64,000 nt of DNA from Opitutaceae bacterium (GTDB lineage Bacteria; Verrucomicrobiota; Verrucomicrobiia; Opitutales; Opitutaceae): NCBI GenBank assembly GCA_030648295.1, contig JAUSID010000200.1:1-64000 (forward strand), in the 5' to 3' direction. The translations under genes and the position numbers were made by a program. This document shows, piece by piece, positions 7,982-16,746 of the stretch. Every line of letters starts with the position of its first letter. Positions within the stretch are counted from its first letter, which is position 1. The notes beneath the pieces are model-generated. The model was not told the DNA's origin. It did no database searches and worked only from the letters and a program-made list of their open reading frames with translations.

Positions 7982-8445
7982 AGCCCTACGCCGACACCAA
8001 CTTTTTCACCCGGCTCTACCTCGATCTGCCGGAAAGCGCGGAAGCCGATCAATGGCTCGCGGCGGCGAGGAGCGGCAACGCTTCGCCGGTTCCCGTCACC
8101 TGGCTGCACCGAATGGAACTCGTCAACGCGTTCGAGTTTTCCGTATGGCTGGGCCGACAGGGCGGACATCCATTCGTCAGCGCGCAACAGGCCGCCGTGG
8201 CGCTGGCAACCTTCGGCGAAGACGTGGGCGGCGGGACGTTTCTGCGCGTGGCTCGGCCCGATTCCTCCGCGCTTGAAGCCGTATTCGAAGAGACCTCCCT
8301 TCGCCATACGGCACGACACGGCTTCCGGACCTACGACCTACTGCATGTGGTTTCAGCGCGCATCCTCGGCTGCGATCATTTTTTTAGTTTCGATCTGCGC
8401 GCGCGAAAGCTGGCCGCACTCGAAGGGCTGAAGGTGGGCGTGTGA
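7978..8445 (+). CDS. PIN-domain toxin (VapC-type ribonuclease)
   Basis: The 155-residue product starts MKPYADTNFFTRLYLDLPES, placing the first PIN acidic residue in YADTN. Later acidic positions are in the TWLHRMELVNAFEF segment (Glu) and in FRTYDLLHVVSARILGCDHF and SFDLRARKL (Asp residues). These are the usual metal-binding set of PIN ribonucleases. Such toxins cleave tRNA or rRNA when the antitoxin is degraded. The start overlaps the antitoxin stop by four bases. The product is slightly longer than a typical VapC (about 130-140 residues). Confidence 0.85.
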   Translation: MKPYADTNFFTRLYLDLPESAEADQWLAAARSGNASPVPVTWLHRMELVNAFEFSVWLGRQGGHPFVSAQQAAVALATFGEDVGGGTFLRVARPDSSALEAVFEETSLRHTARHGFRTYDLLHVVSARILGCDHFFSFDLRARKLAALEGLKVGV

Positions 8446-8490
8446 AGCGCGTGGACTGCGACGGCGCGTTAGCCCGCCCAGCGTCGTCTT

Positions 8491-11271
8491 TCACTCGCAG
8501 CGCAGCGCGACCATCGGATCGACCTTCGCCGCGCGGCGCGCGGGGAGCAGGCAGGCGAGCAGCGCCACGCCTGTGAAAAGCAGTGCCACGCCGGCATAGG
8601 TCACCGGATCTGTGGCCGAAAGGCCGAAGAGCATTTTGGCGATGAGCCGACTGGCGGCCCACGCTCCAGCGATGCCGAGAACAATGCCCAGGCATACGAG
8701 GGTCAGCGATTCGCGCACAATCATCCCGATCACCCGACCGGACCGCGCACCCAGCGCCATCCGAAGCCCAATCTCGCCGGTGCGCCGATGCACGGTATAC
8801 GACATCAGCCCGTAAAGCCCGATGCTCGCCAGCGCGAGCGCGAGGAGGCCCAAGAAACTGGAAAGCGCTACAAAGAGCCGCTCCTGATGGAACAACCGGT
8901 CCATGTCTTCGTCCTGCGTCCGCACGTCGTAGAGAGGCAACTTGGGATCGATCTCACGCACTGCGCCGCGGATCGCGCTGGTCAGCGCGTGGGGATCGCC
9001 GCTGGCGCGCACGGCGAAGCTGGCTGTCGGAAAACCTAAACTCGGGTAGGGCCAATATACGTTGGGGCGGGGAGCCTCTCGCACCAACCACTTTGTGTCA
9101 CGGACGACTCCGACGATCTCGATTCCGGCCGGCGCTGCGCCGATCTTATTTTTCCCGAAAAGCCGCCCAATCGGATTTTCTTCGCCAAAATATTTCCGCG
9201 CGAACGCCTCGTTCACGATCGCGACGCTACCGGACCTGGCGGAATCAAAGTCGCGGGCGTCGAACTTCCGACCGAGCATGAGGGGAATTTCGAAAACATC
9301 GAAAAACTTGGGCGCGATCCAGTGGCCCTGCGCCATTTCCTCTTTGCCTGGCACCGTGTAACCCGGCACCCACACGAGGCTGCCAGCAAAATCAGTAAAG
9401 ACGCCAATCAGCGGGCGGTACGAATACGTGACTCCTTTGACACCCGGAATCGAGCTCAGCCGTTCCACAATCCGGTCGTGAAGCTGCACGATTTCGCGCC
9501 ACTTGCGGTCGCTGGCAAGCGACGCGTCAACCCTGAACAGCAGTACGCCCGCGCGGTTGAAGCCCAGATCGACCTCCTGGAGATTGCGCAGTGTCCGGAC
9601 ATAAAGCGCCGCCCCGATGAGCAGCACCAGCGAGAGGCCGACCTGTAGGACGACGAGCGATCTCGCGAGCGCCGGCCGCGAGCCGGCACCGAGATTGCGC
9701 GTGCCGCCTTGAAATTCCTCCGTCAAGTTGATGCGTGTTGCGCGCAAAGCTGGAAGCAAGCCAAACGCGACTCCGGTCAGCATCGCCACCGCCGTCGTGA
9801 AAGCGAGTACGTGCCCGTCAAGCTCGAGCGTGAAGACGAGGCCGCTGTTGGGTCCGATGGGACGAAGCGCGAGAAGCCCGTCGCGGGCCCACCAAGCCAG
9901 CCCAACACCGGCCGCGGCGCCGAGCAACGCGAGGAGCATGCTTTCCGTGAGCAGTTGCCGGACGAGCCGGCCGCGACTGGCCCCCAGGGCCAGCCGTATG
10001 CCGATCTCTTTCCGGCGGGCGGCGCCGCGCGCGAGCAGCAGGTTGGCGACATTGGCGCAAGCGGCGATCATCACGAGGGCCACAAGGCCCATCATGATTT
10101 GCAGCGATGGCACATAGTTCTTTCGGGTCTGGGACAGACCTCGGGCGCCGGAAACGACCCTGAGCTGCGGGACATCCATTGGAGCGATCGCGGGGCCCCG
10201 CCTTTCCTTCATCTTGGCTGCGTCCCCCTGGCGCACATCTTCCCGATAAAGACCCTCGAGGCTGGCGCGCACCTGCCCCGCCGTGGCGCCGGGCTTCAGT
10301 CGTCCCATAATATTTAGCCGCCAGGTGTTGGTCGGACTCCGGTCGAACGGTTCAAGCTCGAGCTTTTTCACCATTGGAAACGTGAGGTCGGGCACCTCGC
10401 CAACCTCCCCGGTGCCGGTAAATTCGCGCGGCGTGACCCCGACAATCATGCAAGGCACCGTATTGGCCGTGAGCACTTGGCCAATGACCGCGGGGTCGCC
10501 ACCAAATTTGCGCTGCCAAAATCCATACGAAATAACCACGACCGGCGCGGCGCCAGGCTGGTCATCGGCCGGCGTGAGCAGGCGGCCGAGCGCCGCGGAC
10601 ACGCCGAGCCCGGCGTGATAGTTGCCGGAGACAACCTGGGCTAGGCGCACGGTCTCGGCCTGCCCGCCGGTTGTGACCTTGACCGGCCGAACTGTCTGAA
10701 CGAAGGCGAACACATCCGATAGCGCCGGGCTGTGTTGCCGGAACTGCTCGAACACCGGCCCGGAGAAGGTCGTGCCGAGCCAAAGTCCGGTGCCGGGCTC
10801 ATCGACGACACGTCCCGACCAGCTCCGCTGCCGCATGCTTTCCGGTTCCGCGAGCCAGTTGAAAAGCACGAGCTCGTTGGGATTCTTGACCGGAAGCTTC
10901 CGAAGCAGAACGTCATTGATAAAGCTGAAAATCGCCGTGTTCGCGCCGATGCCGAGTGCAAGCGACAGGATAACGACGGCGGTGAAGCCGGGAGTTTTGC
11001 GCAACTGCCGCACCGCGTAACGCAGATCCTGAACAAGGTGCTCAATCCAGGCGACGCCGCGCTCGTCACGATAGCGCTCCTTGATCTGTTCGACTCCCCC
11101 GAACTCGCGCAGCGCGGCGTAGCGCGCCTCCTCCGGCGACATCCCCACGGCGACGTTTGCCTCGATGGCCATGGCGAGGTGCGCCTGGATTTCCTCCGAC
11201 AGGCCCGCCTCGATTTTCCGTTTCCGAAAAAGCGGCTGGAGCCGAAAAAGAAGTTCGCGTAGGCGGATCAT
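8491..11271 (-). CDS. ADOP-type ABC transporter permease (MacB/FtsX family)
   Basis: I start at the ATG at 11271 (MIRLRELLFRL), giving 926 residues. An ATG six codons upstream is possible. The N-terminal 80 residues are the cytoplasmic permease-prefix domain (LSEEIQAHLAM, MSPEEARYAALREFGG). A first helix (GFTAVVILSLALGIGANTAI), a MacB periplasmic core domain and FtsX helices follow. The whole arrangement is repeated in the second half, ending in a last FtsX domain. This duplicated layout is that of the acidobacterial duplicated orphan permeases. No ATPase gene is adjacent, as usual for the group. The PadR gene upstream on the same strand is the common genomic partner. Likely role: export or mechanotransmission of unknown substrate at the inner membrane. 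Confidence 0.92.
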   Translation of the reverse strand: MIRLRELLFRLQPLFRKRKIEAGLSEEIQAHLAMAIEANVAVGMSPEEARYAALREFGGVEQIKERYRDERGVAWIEHLVQDLRYAVRQLRKTPGFTAVVILSLALGIGANTAIFSFINDVLLRKLPVKNPNELVLFNWLAEPESMRQRSWSGRVVDEPGTGLWLGTTFSGPVFEQFRQHSPALSDVFAFVQTVRPVKVTTGGQAETVRLAQVVSGNYHAGLGVSAALGRLLTPADDQPGAAPVVVISYGFWQRKFGGDPAVIGQVLTANTVPCMIVGVTPREFTGTGEVGEVPDLTFPMVKKLELEPFDRSPTNTWRLNIMGRLKPGATAGQVRASLEGLYREDVRQGDAAKMKERRGPAIAPMDVPQLRVVSGARGLSQTRKNYVPSLQIMMGLVALVMIAACANVANLLLARGAARRKEIGIRLALGASRGRLVRQLLTESMLLALLGAAAGVGLAWWARDGLLALRPIGPNSGLVFTLELDGHVLAFTTAVAMLTGVAFGLLPALRATRINLTEEFQGGTRNLGAGSRPALARSLVVLQVGLSLVLLIGAALYVRTLRNLQEVDLGFNRAGVLLFRVDASLASDRKWREIVQLHDRIVERLSSIPGVKGVTYSYRPLIGVFTDFAGSLVWVPGYTVPGKEEMAQGHWIAPKFFDVFEIPLMLGRKFDARDFDSARSGSVAIVNEAFARKYFGEENPIGRLFGKNKIGAAPAGIEIVGVVRDTKWLVREAPRPNVYWPYPSLGFPTASFAVRASGDPHALTSAIRGAVREIDPKLPLYDVRTQDEDMDRLFHQERLFVALSSFLGLLALALASIGLYGLMSYTVHRRTGEIGLRMALGARSGRVIGMIVRESLTLVCLGIVLGIAGAWAASRLIAKMLFGLSATDPVTYAGVALLFTGVALLACLLPARRAAKVDPMVALRCE

Positions 11272-11289
11272 GAATATCCCAGCAGCCAA

Positions 11290-11397
11290 ACCATGTGGCC
11301 ACAGAGCACACAGAGCCCGGAAGAGAGATCACAGAGCGGAAAAATCCCTCTGTGTCCTCCGCTGGATCCTCTGTGACCTCTGTGTCCTTGCATTGGA
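11290..11397. repeat. CACAGAG-family inverted repeat between padR and ADOP gene
   Basis: Units such as CCACAGAGCACACAGAGCCC and ATCACAGAGCGG face inverted units CCCTCTGTGTCCTCCG and CTCTGTGACCTCTGTGTCC. The element fills most of the gap between two genes that normally form an operon, as the blaI/blaR1 copy does. Confidence 0.7.
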
Positions 11398-11412
11398 AAG
11401 GTCCAATCGATC

Positions 11413-11745
11413 TCAGGTCGCTTTCAGCATCGCGTTGATCGTGCTCGAAAGCAGTTCCCACTGCGCGGTCTCGGCCTGGAGTTGCTTCCGACCGGCGGCG
11501 GTCAGCGAGTAGTAGCGCGCCTTCCGGTTCGCGTCCGAAATCCCCCACTCGCCCTTGATCCAGCCCTGCGCCTCGAGCCGGCAGAGCGCGGGATAGAGCG
11601 AGCCCATTTCCACCTGGAAAACGTCCTTCGACATCGCACGCAGCTTTTGCGCGAGGCCGAACCCGTGCATCGATTCGAGTTGCAGCGCCTTCAGGATCAG
11701 CAGGTCGAGCGTGCCCTGCAGCAATTCCGATTTTTCCTTCGTCAT
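11413..11745 (-). CDS. PadR-family transcriptional regulator
   Basis: The 110-residue product begins MTKEKSELLQGTLDLLILKA and has the winged-helix segment MGSLYPALCRLEAQGWIKGE followed by ARYYSLTAAGRKQLQAE, the standard PadR signature. A good ribosome-binding site (GAAGGAG) precedes the ATG. In many genomes this subtype sits directly upstream of an ADOP permease and is thought to control it. That arrangement is present here, with a dispersed repeat between the two. A perfect 15-bp palindrome overlaps the region just upstream of the ribosome-binding site. Confidence 0.93.
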   Translation of the reverse strand: MTKEKSELLQGTLDLLILKALQLESMHGFGLAQKLRAMSKDVFQVEMGSLYPALCRLEAQGWIKGEWGISDANRKARYYSLTAAGRKQLQAETAQWELLSSTINAMLKAT

Positions 11746-11753
11746 GGGGCTCC

Positions 11754-11768
11754 TTCAGATAATCTGAA
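11754..11768. promoter_or_regulatory. Palindrome upstream of padR, candidate operator
   Basis: TTCAGATAATCTGAA has perfect 7-bp arms and lies 9-23 bases upstream of the padR start, overlapping the ribosome-binding site. It is a plausible autoregulatory site. The link to PadR is inferred from position only. Confidence 0.5.
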
Positions 11769-11974
11769 CGAGACCGGGATGAACCTCTCCTTTAGAACGT
11801 CAACAGGAAAGTGCGCGGACGACCCGGACGTCGTTCCCCCATCTTGCCGCGACGTGGCGATTCGCCGCACCGCCCGCCTCCGCGCGGACCGCTTGCGCGT
11901 AAATCTTCATATCATCCGCCGGCTTGCGGTCTCGCCGTCCGTCGTTCGTAGTCCGTCGTTCCTCGACTTACCCC

Positions 11975-13618
11975 ATGATCTTCGCCTGGTCCCAAAACTA
12001 CGCCCCGGTCGGCGGCATCGGCAGTTCCGCCCTGATTGCCGCGATTCCTGTCGTCTTGCTGCTCGGTCTGCTCGCGTTCTGGCATGTGCGGGCGCACATC
12101 GCCGCGATTGTCGCGTTGCTCGTCGCCATCGCGATCGCTGTATTCGTTTATGGGATGCCCGCGACGCTCGCCCTCGCCGCGGCCGGCTACGGGGCGGCGT
12201 TTGGTTTTCTTCCCATCGGCTGGCTGATCATCAACGCGATTTTCATCTACCAGCTGTCGGTTGAAACCGGCCAGTTCTCCGTCCTGCAGAAACAAATCGC
12301 CGGCGTGTCCGGCGATCGGCGGATCCAGGCGCTGCTGCTCGCGTTTTCGTTCGGCGCGTTCATCGAGGGCGCGGCCGGTTTCGGGGCGCCGGTGGCGATC
12401 AGCGGCGCGTTGATGATCGGGCTCGGATTCAAGCCGCTCGAAGCGGCAAAGCTCGCCCTCATCGGCAACACCGCGCCCGTCGCGTTCGGCTCGCTGGGCA
12501 TTCCGCTCGTGACGCTCGCGCCGCTGACGGGCCTCGATCTGCTGCAACTCAGCGCGATGGTCGGCCGGCAGCTGCCGTTTTTCTCGCTGCTGGTCCCGTT
12601 CTGGCTGGTGTGGGCGCAGGCCGGCTGGCGCGCCATGATCGCCGTCTGGCCCGCGTGCCTCACGGCCGGCGCCAGCTTCGGAATCATGCAGTTCCTGATG
12701 AGCAACTTTCACGGACCCTGGCTGGTCGACATTGTCAGCGCCGCCGTCTCGATGCTCGCTGTCGTCGTGCTCATGCGCTTCTGGCAACCGCGCGAGGAAT
12801 CGCGCAACGCGCCGCCGGCGCCGGCGGCCGCGGTCGCCGTCCCGCTTGCCACCGGCCCGGCCTGGAAGGCCTGGGTTCCATGGCTTTTCCTCACGGGATT
12901 CGTGTTTTGCTGGGGACTGCCGTTCGTCAAAAACCAGTTGAACGCCTGGTACGCGCCGCAAATCCCGGTTCCTGCGCTGCACCTCGCGGTCGAGAAAGTG
13001 CCGCCCGTTGCACCCACGCCCACCTTGGAAAAGGCCGTCTTCAACCTGAACCTACTCTCCGCCACCGGCACCGCGCTGCTCCTGGCCGGCATTGCGTCCG
13101 TCATCACCCTGGGCGTCGGCCTCCGGCGCGCGCTGGCGATCTATGGCCACACGCTGCTGCGCGTGCGGATCTCGCTGCTGACCATTTCGGTGATGATGGC
13201 GCTCGGCTTCACCACGCGTTTCAGCGGAACGGATACAACGATGGGACTTGCGATGGCGGGCACCGGCTGGCTGTTCCCGTTCTTCTCGCCGCTCATCGGC
13301 TGGCTCGGCGTGGCGCTGACGGGCAGCGATACGTCCTCCAACGTTCTCTTCGGCAACCTGCAAAAGGTCTCCGCCGAAGCGCTCGGCTTCCCTCCCCTCC
13401 TCATGTGCGCCTCGAACAGCTCCGGCGGTGTGATGGGCAAGATGATCGACGCCCAAAGCATCGTGGTCGCGAGCGTGGCCACCGGCGGCCACCCGGAAAG
13501 TCCGTCCGCCGGCACGATTCTGCGCGCCGTGTTCTGGCACAGCGTCGCCTTGGCGATTCTGGTCGGCGGGCTCGTGATGCTGCAGGCCTACGTGTGGACG
13601 AGCGTGGTACCGCACTGA
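11975..13618 (+). CDS. L-lactate/glycolate permease (LctP/GlcA family)
   Basis: The 547-residue product starts MIFAWSQNYAPVGGIGSSAL at the ATG at 11975 and has about a dozen hydrophobic helices. Family landmarks are FGAFIEGAAGFGAPVAISGA, a GLGFKPLEAAKLALIGNTAP segment, and the C-terminal TGSDTSSNVLFGNLQK and ASNSSGGVMGKMIDAQSI motifs. The length matches E. coli LldP/GlcA (about 550-560). These are proton symporters for lactate and glycolate in the inner membrane. The glcD-glcE-glcF genes lie 1.5 kb downstream on the other strand, so glycolate is a likely substrate. A relic of a second copy is at 6366-6473. Confidence 0.94.
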   Translation: MIFAWSQNYAPVGGIGSSALIAAIPVVLLLGLLAFWHVRAHIAAIVALLVAIAIAVFVYGMPATLALAAAGYGAAFGFLPIGWLIINAIFIYQLSVETGQFSVLQKQIAGVSGDRRIQALLLAFSFGAFIEGAAGFGAPVAISGALMIGLGFKPLEAAKLALIGNTAPVAFGSLGIPLVTLAPLTGLDLLQLSAMVGRQLPFFSLLVPFWLVWAQAGWRAMIAVWPACLTAGASFGIMQFLMSNFHGPWLVDIVSAAVSMLAVVVLMRFWQPREESRNAPPAPAAAVAVPLATGPAWKAWVPWLFLTGFVFCWGLPFVKNQLNAWYAPQIPVPALHLAVEKVPPVAPTPTLEKAVFNLNLLSATGTALLLAGIASVITLGVGLRRALAIYGHTLLRVRISLLTISVMMALGFTTRFSGTDTTMGLAMAGTGWLFPFFSPLIGWLGVALTGSDTSSNVLFGNLQKVSAEALGFPPLLMCASNSSGGVMGKMIDAQSIVVASVATGGHPESPSAGTILRAVFWHSVALAILVGGLVMLQAYVWTSVVPH

Positions 13619-13639
13619 ATGCGCGCAGCGCGCATTCAG
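13615..13639 (+). terminator. Palindromic hairpin over the permease stop codon
   Basis: CTGAATGCGCGC (13615-13626) is repeated inverted at 13628-13639 around a single A. The hairpin starts in the stop codon of the permease gene. There is no T-run, so it may act as an mRNA-stabilising or weak termination structure. Confidence 0.5.
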
Positions 13640-13782
13640 AAGATCCAGGCGCCAAGATCCAAGCTCCAGAGAATCTTCAACCTGGAGAAATCACCAATTT
13701 CCAATCCGCACCCACGGCCAGTCGATCAATTGATTTTTGAGGCTGCTTGATTGGAGCTTGGATCTTGGTTCTTGGATCTTCC
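13639..13782. repeat. Element with 30-bp terminal inverted arms (AAGATCCAAGC family)
   Basis: The left arm (13639-13668, containing CCAAGATCCAAGCTCCA) and right arm (13752-13782, containing TGGAGCTTGGATCTTGG) are inverted copies with a few mismatches around about 85 bp of AT-richer sequence. Single arms of the same family occur at about 14283-14320 and 15132-15152. It resembles a small non-autonomous element. Confidence 0.65.
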
Positions 13783-13809
13783 GGCGGGAACGGTACGCAC
13801 CGGATACAG

Positions 13810-14274
13810 TTACTTCTTTGGGATCACACTATTGCCCGCCGGCCTCATCGATTGCCACGCGAACATCCGCCACGTGCCGCTCTCGTTTCGCCACACCGCC
13901 ATGTAGCGCAGATTGATCTGCGACCAGGTCGTTCCCAGCCGCTTTCGCATCTGCTGCGCGCCGATCAAGATTACCACGTTGGGCGCGGGCTCGACGGCCG
14001 TCACCTCGCTCGTCTTCGCGTCCGCATACTGCGTGTCGCCGGCCATCATGTTCTTCACGTACTGCGCCTTTGATTCGATCCGTCCATCGGAGTGCACGAA
14101 CTTCAGTTCGTCCGACATCAGCGCGGCGAGCGCCCGGCCATCGCCCGCCATCATCGCCGCGAGCCGCGCATTGTCCGCGCGGCGCACCGCGGTCACGGCC
14201 GCCGAGTCCGCCGCGTGAGCCACGGTGCAGGCGACGAGCGCAACCGCGAGCCAGCATCGATACAGTTGTTTCAT
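13810..14274 (-). CDS. Exported SnoaL-like/DUF4440 protein
   Basis: From the ATG at 14274 the product has 154 residues: a signal peptide (MKQLYRCWLAVALVACTVAH) and then a nuclear-transport-factor-2-like fold. The segment ADNARLAAMMAGDGRALAAL is a standard DUF4440 start, and VWRNESGTWRMFAWQS a standard ending. These small domains serve as ketosteroid-isomerase-like enzymes or ligand-binding modules, and the substrate cannot be inferred. Longer upstream frames have no support. It stands alone between repeat elements. Confidence 0.8.
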   Translation of the reverse strand: MKQLYRCWLAVALVACTVAHAADSAAVTAVRRADNARLAAMMAGDGRALAALMSDELKFVHSDGRIESKAQYVKNMMAGDTQYADAKTSEVTAVEPAPNVVILIGAQQMRKRLGTTWSQINLRYMAVWRNESGTWRMFAWQSMRPAGNSVIPKK

Positions 14275-14427
14275 GGGCAGCCGCATGCGCGAAGCTCCAA
14301 GATCCAAGCGCCAGGCTCCAGAGAATAATGCGCATTGGGGCTGCGCCGGTTCGAACCGGCGAGATAGACCGAAGAAGTTGCCCACCGGTGGGCTTGTCAG
14401 ATGCCGAGGTCGGGGTATGGTCCGGGT

Positions 14428-14640
14428 GTGACTGCGGCTGACGTTATCAAGCAGATCGAGGGGTTGCCGGCGAACGAGCAGGCGAAGGTGCGCGAGTGGG
14501 TGCACGCGCACGAGGCCGAGGAGACGCCGGAAATGCTTGCGGCGCTGGATGCGGCCGCCCGCTCCGCGGATGAGCGCGGGACTACGCCGATCGAGGATGT
14601 TCGGAAAATGCTGCCGACATGGACTTCAAAGTCGGCCTGA
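14428..14640 (+). CDS. Probable antitoxin of ParE-type module
   Basis: With a GTG start at 14428 the product is 70 residues (MTAADVIKQIEGLPANEQAK...). An in-frame ATG at 14401 would add nine poorly conserved residues. It is Glu/Ala-rich and helical, with the ADVIKQIEGLPANEQAKVRE start seen in small antitoxins of DUF2281-like type. Its last seven codons overlap the ParE-like toxin gene. Function is inferred mainly from that overlap. Confidence 0.7.
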   Translation: MTAADVIKQIEGLPANEQAKVREWVHAHEAEETPEMLAALDAAARSADERGTTPIEDVRKMLPTWTSKSA

Positions 14641-14921
14641 CCGACGAGGCGCTCGCGGATCTGCGGTCGATTGTGGAGTACATCGCGCGCGATAGCGCGG
14701 AAGCGTCGTCGTACGTCGGGAACGAACTGATCGCGACGGCGGAGTCGCTCTCCGTGCTGCCGCATCGCGGTGCGCCCGTGAAGGAGCGAGGCGACATGCG
14801 AAAGGTCTTTCGCTGGCACTACGCGATTTATCATCGCGTGAAAGAAGCGGAGCGGCGCGTGGAGGTGCTGCGCGTCTGGGATACGCGGCGCGATCCGCGA
14901 GAGCTGGTGCTGCCGCGGTAG
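14619..14921 (+). CDS. RelE/ParE-family toxin
   Basis: The 100-residue product (MDFKVGLTDEALADLRSIVE...) has the family pattern: an N-terminal strand, then helix ADLRSIVEYIARDSAEASSY, then VLPHRGAPVKERGDMRKV, YAIYHRVKEAERRVEVLRVW and a final DTRRDPREL. ParE toxins poison gyrase and RelE toxins cut mRNA on the ribosome. The sequence alone does not decide between them. It overlaps the upstream antitoxin gene by 22 bp, as expected for a coupled module. Confidence 0.87.
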   Translation: MDFKVGLTDEALADLRSIVEYIARDSAEASSYVGNELIATAESLSVLPHRGAPVKERGDMRKVFRWHYAIYHRVKEAERRVEVLRVWDTRRDPRELVLPR

Positions 14922-15161
14922 CGTGGCGCGGTGCGCTGCTGACCAAAGAACGCAGCAATGGCGGCTTGTTTCCGCAGCGCGAGTTGAAGCGCGCTTTCCG
15001 ATCGGCCGTCTATCGGCGCGCAGCAGTGACATGACGCGGAATGCGCTCTTGTTTCCCTCGACGGAGTAGATGCGGGAGCAGACGCAACGCGTGGTGTGAA
15101 AAGTGCGCCATTCGGGTCCGGCGATGGGACGCGGAGCTTGGATGTTGGAGCTTCGCCAGCT

Positions 15162-16418
15162 TCAGCGATACGCATCCCGCAGCACCTGCATCGTGTGCCG
15201 GACGCGCACGTTGACGCCGAGTCGTTTCAAATGCGTCCCGACCTGCGTCATGCAACCGATGTTGCCGGTGGCGACGATGTCCGCACCCGTCGCGATGACC
15301 GCCTGGGCTTTCTTTTCGCCGAGCGAGCCGGCGATCTCCGGCTGATCGAGATTATAGCTGCCGGCACTGCCGCAGCAGAGATGGGGGTTCGCAATCTCGC
15401 GCACCTCCACCCCGGGAATCGACCGCAACAAATCGCGCGGCTGCGTCCGGACGTTCTGCGCGTTCGCGAGGTGGCACGCATCGTGATAGGCGATTGGCCG
15501 CGGCTCGGTCCAACCCGCCGGCGCTTCGCTCAAGCCAAGCCGGGCGAGGAAAACGCTGACGTCGATGACACGGTGGCGAAATTTCTCCGCGCGCGCCTCG
15601 TCCGCCGTGCCGCGCAGAATCAGGTGGTACTCGTGCATCGCGGACCCGCAGCCCGCCGCATTCGTGACGATGGCGTCCACATCCGCGGGAAATGCGTCGA
15701 GGTTGCGGCGCGCGAACTCCCGCGCCGCGGCCATGTCGCCCGTGTGCCACGCCAGCCCGCCGCAGCAGCCCTGCCCCGTCGGCACCAACACCTCAACGCC
15801 GTTGCGCGTGAGCACATCGATCGTCGCGACGTTGATGTCGGGTTCGAGTACCTGCTGCGCGCAACCGGCGAGCAGCGCCACGCGCGCGCGCCGCTCACCT
15901 TTCGCCGGGTAAACCGCCGCCAGCACGACCGCGGGTGGCACCTGGGCAGGCGCCAGGTCGAGCATCGCGCGCAGCGATGATGGGACCAGCGGCCGGAACA
16001 GCCGGCCGATCGCGGCGCCGCGCAGCGCGAGACGGAACCGATTCGGAAATGGAATCGTCTTCGCCGCCAGCCAGCGCCTCAACCGATGCAGCAGCGGCCG
16101 CGGCAATTGCTCCTGCACCTGGGCACGATAGGGGCTGATGAGGTCGCGATACGGCACGCCGCTGGGGCACGCGGGTTCGCACGCGAGGCAGCCGAGACAG
16201 CGATCGATGTGAATGGCGGCGGCGCTCGCCGGCAGCGTGCCTTCGAGTACTTCCTTCATCAATACGATCCGGCCGCGCGGCGTGTCCATCTCCTGCGCCA
16301 GCTCCGAATACGTCGGACACGCCGCGAGGCAGAAGCCGCAATGCACACACGTCTGCACGGCGTGCGCCATCGGCTCGCCGAGCGGCCCGTGTTGTTCGGT
16401 TTTGATCGAATGCAGCAT
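15162..16418 (-). CDS. glcF: Glycolate oxidase iron-sulfur subunit GlcF
   Basis: The 418-residue product has two 4Fe-4S motifs near the N-terminus, CVHCGFCLAACPTY and CLGCLACEPACPSG, followed by two CCG (cysteine-rich) domains with GCCGGLAWHTG and CCGSAGSYN. The length and order match E. coli GlcF (407). It passes electrons from the FAD subunits GlcD and GlcE to the quinone pool during oxidation of glycolate to glyoxylate at the membrane. It is the last gene of a glcD-glcE-glcF set transcribed leftward. A 328-bp repeat-filled gap separates it from glcE, unusually wide for an operon. Confidence 0.94.
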   Translation of the reverse strand: MLHSIKTEQHGPLGEPMAHAVQTCVHCGFCLAACPTYSELAQEMDTPRGRIVLMKEVLEGTLPASAAAIHIDRCLGCLACEPACPSGVPYRDLISPYRAQVQEQLPRPLLHRLRRWLAAKTIPFPNRFRLALRGAAIGRLFRPLVPSSLRAMLDLAPAQVPPAVVLAAVYPAKGERRARVALLAGCAQQVLEPDINVATIDVLTRNGVEVLVPTGQGCCGGLAWHTGDMAAAREFARRNLDAFPADVDAIVTNAAGCGSAMHEYHLILRGTADEARAEKFRHRVIDVSVFLARLGLSEAPAGWTEPRPIAYHDACHLANAQNVRTQPRDLLRSIPGVEVREIANPHLCCGSAGSYNLDQPEIAGSLGEKKAQAVIATGADIVATGNIGCMTQVGTHLKRLGVNVRVRHTMQVLRDAYR

Positions 16419-16746
16419 GCTTAACCGCGAAGTTGGTTAACCACGAATGGACACGAATGGACGCGAATGCCCGGACAACGAATCATGGAAGTGAAATAGG
16501 GATCAAAGCTTCTAGAGTGCTTGAAACTCAAAAGTCATTGTGAACAGGTCGAACTTGCCCGCCTTCGGCGGCGCCGTAGGCGGCCAGGGTTTTCCGAACG
16601 CGTGTTTCGTGGCTTGGGGTCTCTGGTCTTTGGTCTCTGGTCCTTGGTCTGAGGCGGAGCCTCTCTGGGACCTCATTCGCGTCCATTGGCGTCCATTCGC
16701 GGTTAGCTCTCATTAGCGTCCATTCGCGGTTAAATCTGCTTCGCGT
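16419..16746. repeat. AACCGCGAATG-family inverted repeat element between glcE and glcF
   Basis: The left side carries ACCACGAATGGACACGAATG and similar 9-10 bp units. The right side carries the inverse, with CGTCCATTCGCGGTTA twice. Between them are simple TCTCTGGTC/TTTGGTC repeats (about 16618-16650) and a GCCTTCGGCGGCGCCGTAGG block also seen near 59850. No gene is present. Confidence 0.75.

Noticed and set aside
11975-13618. Recent duplication as source of the permease fragment at 6366
   Set aside because: The two differ at many third codon positions, so the fragment is an older paralogue, not a recent copy.
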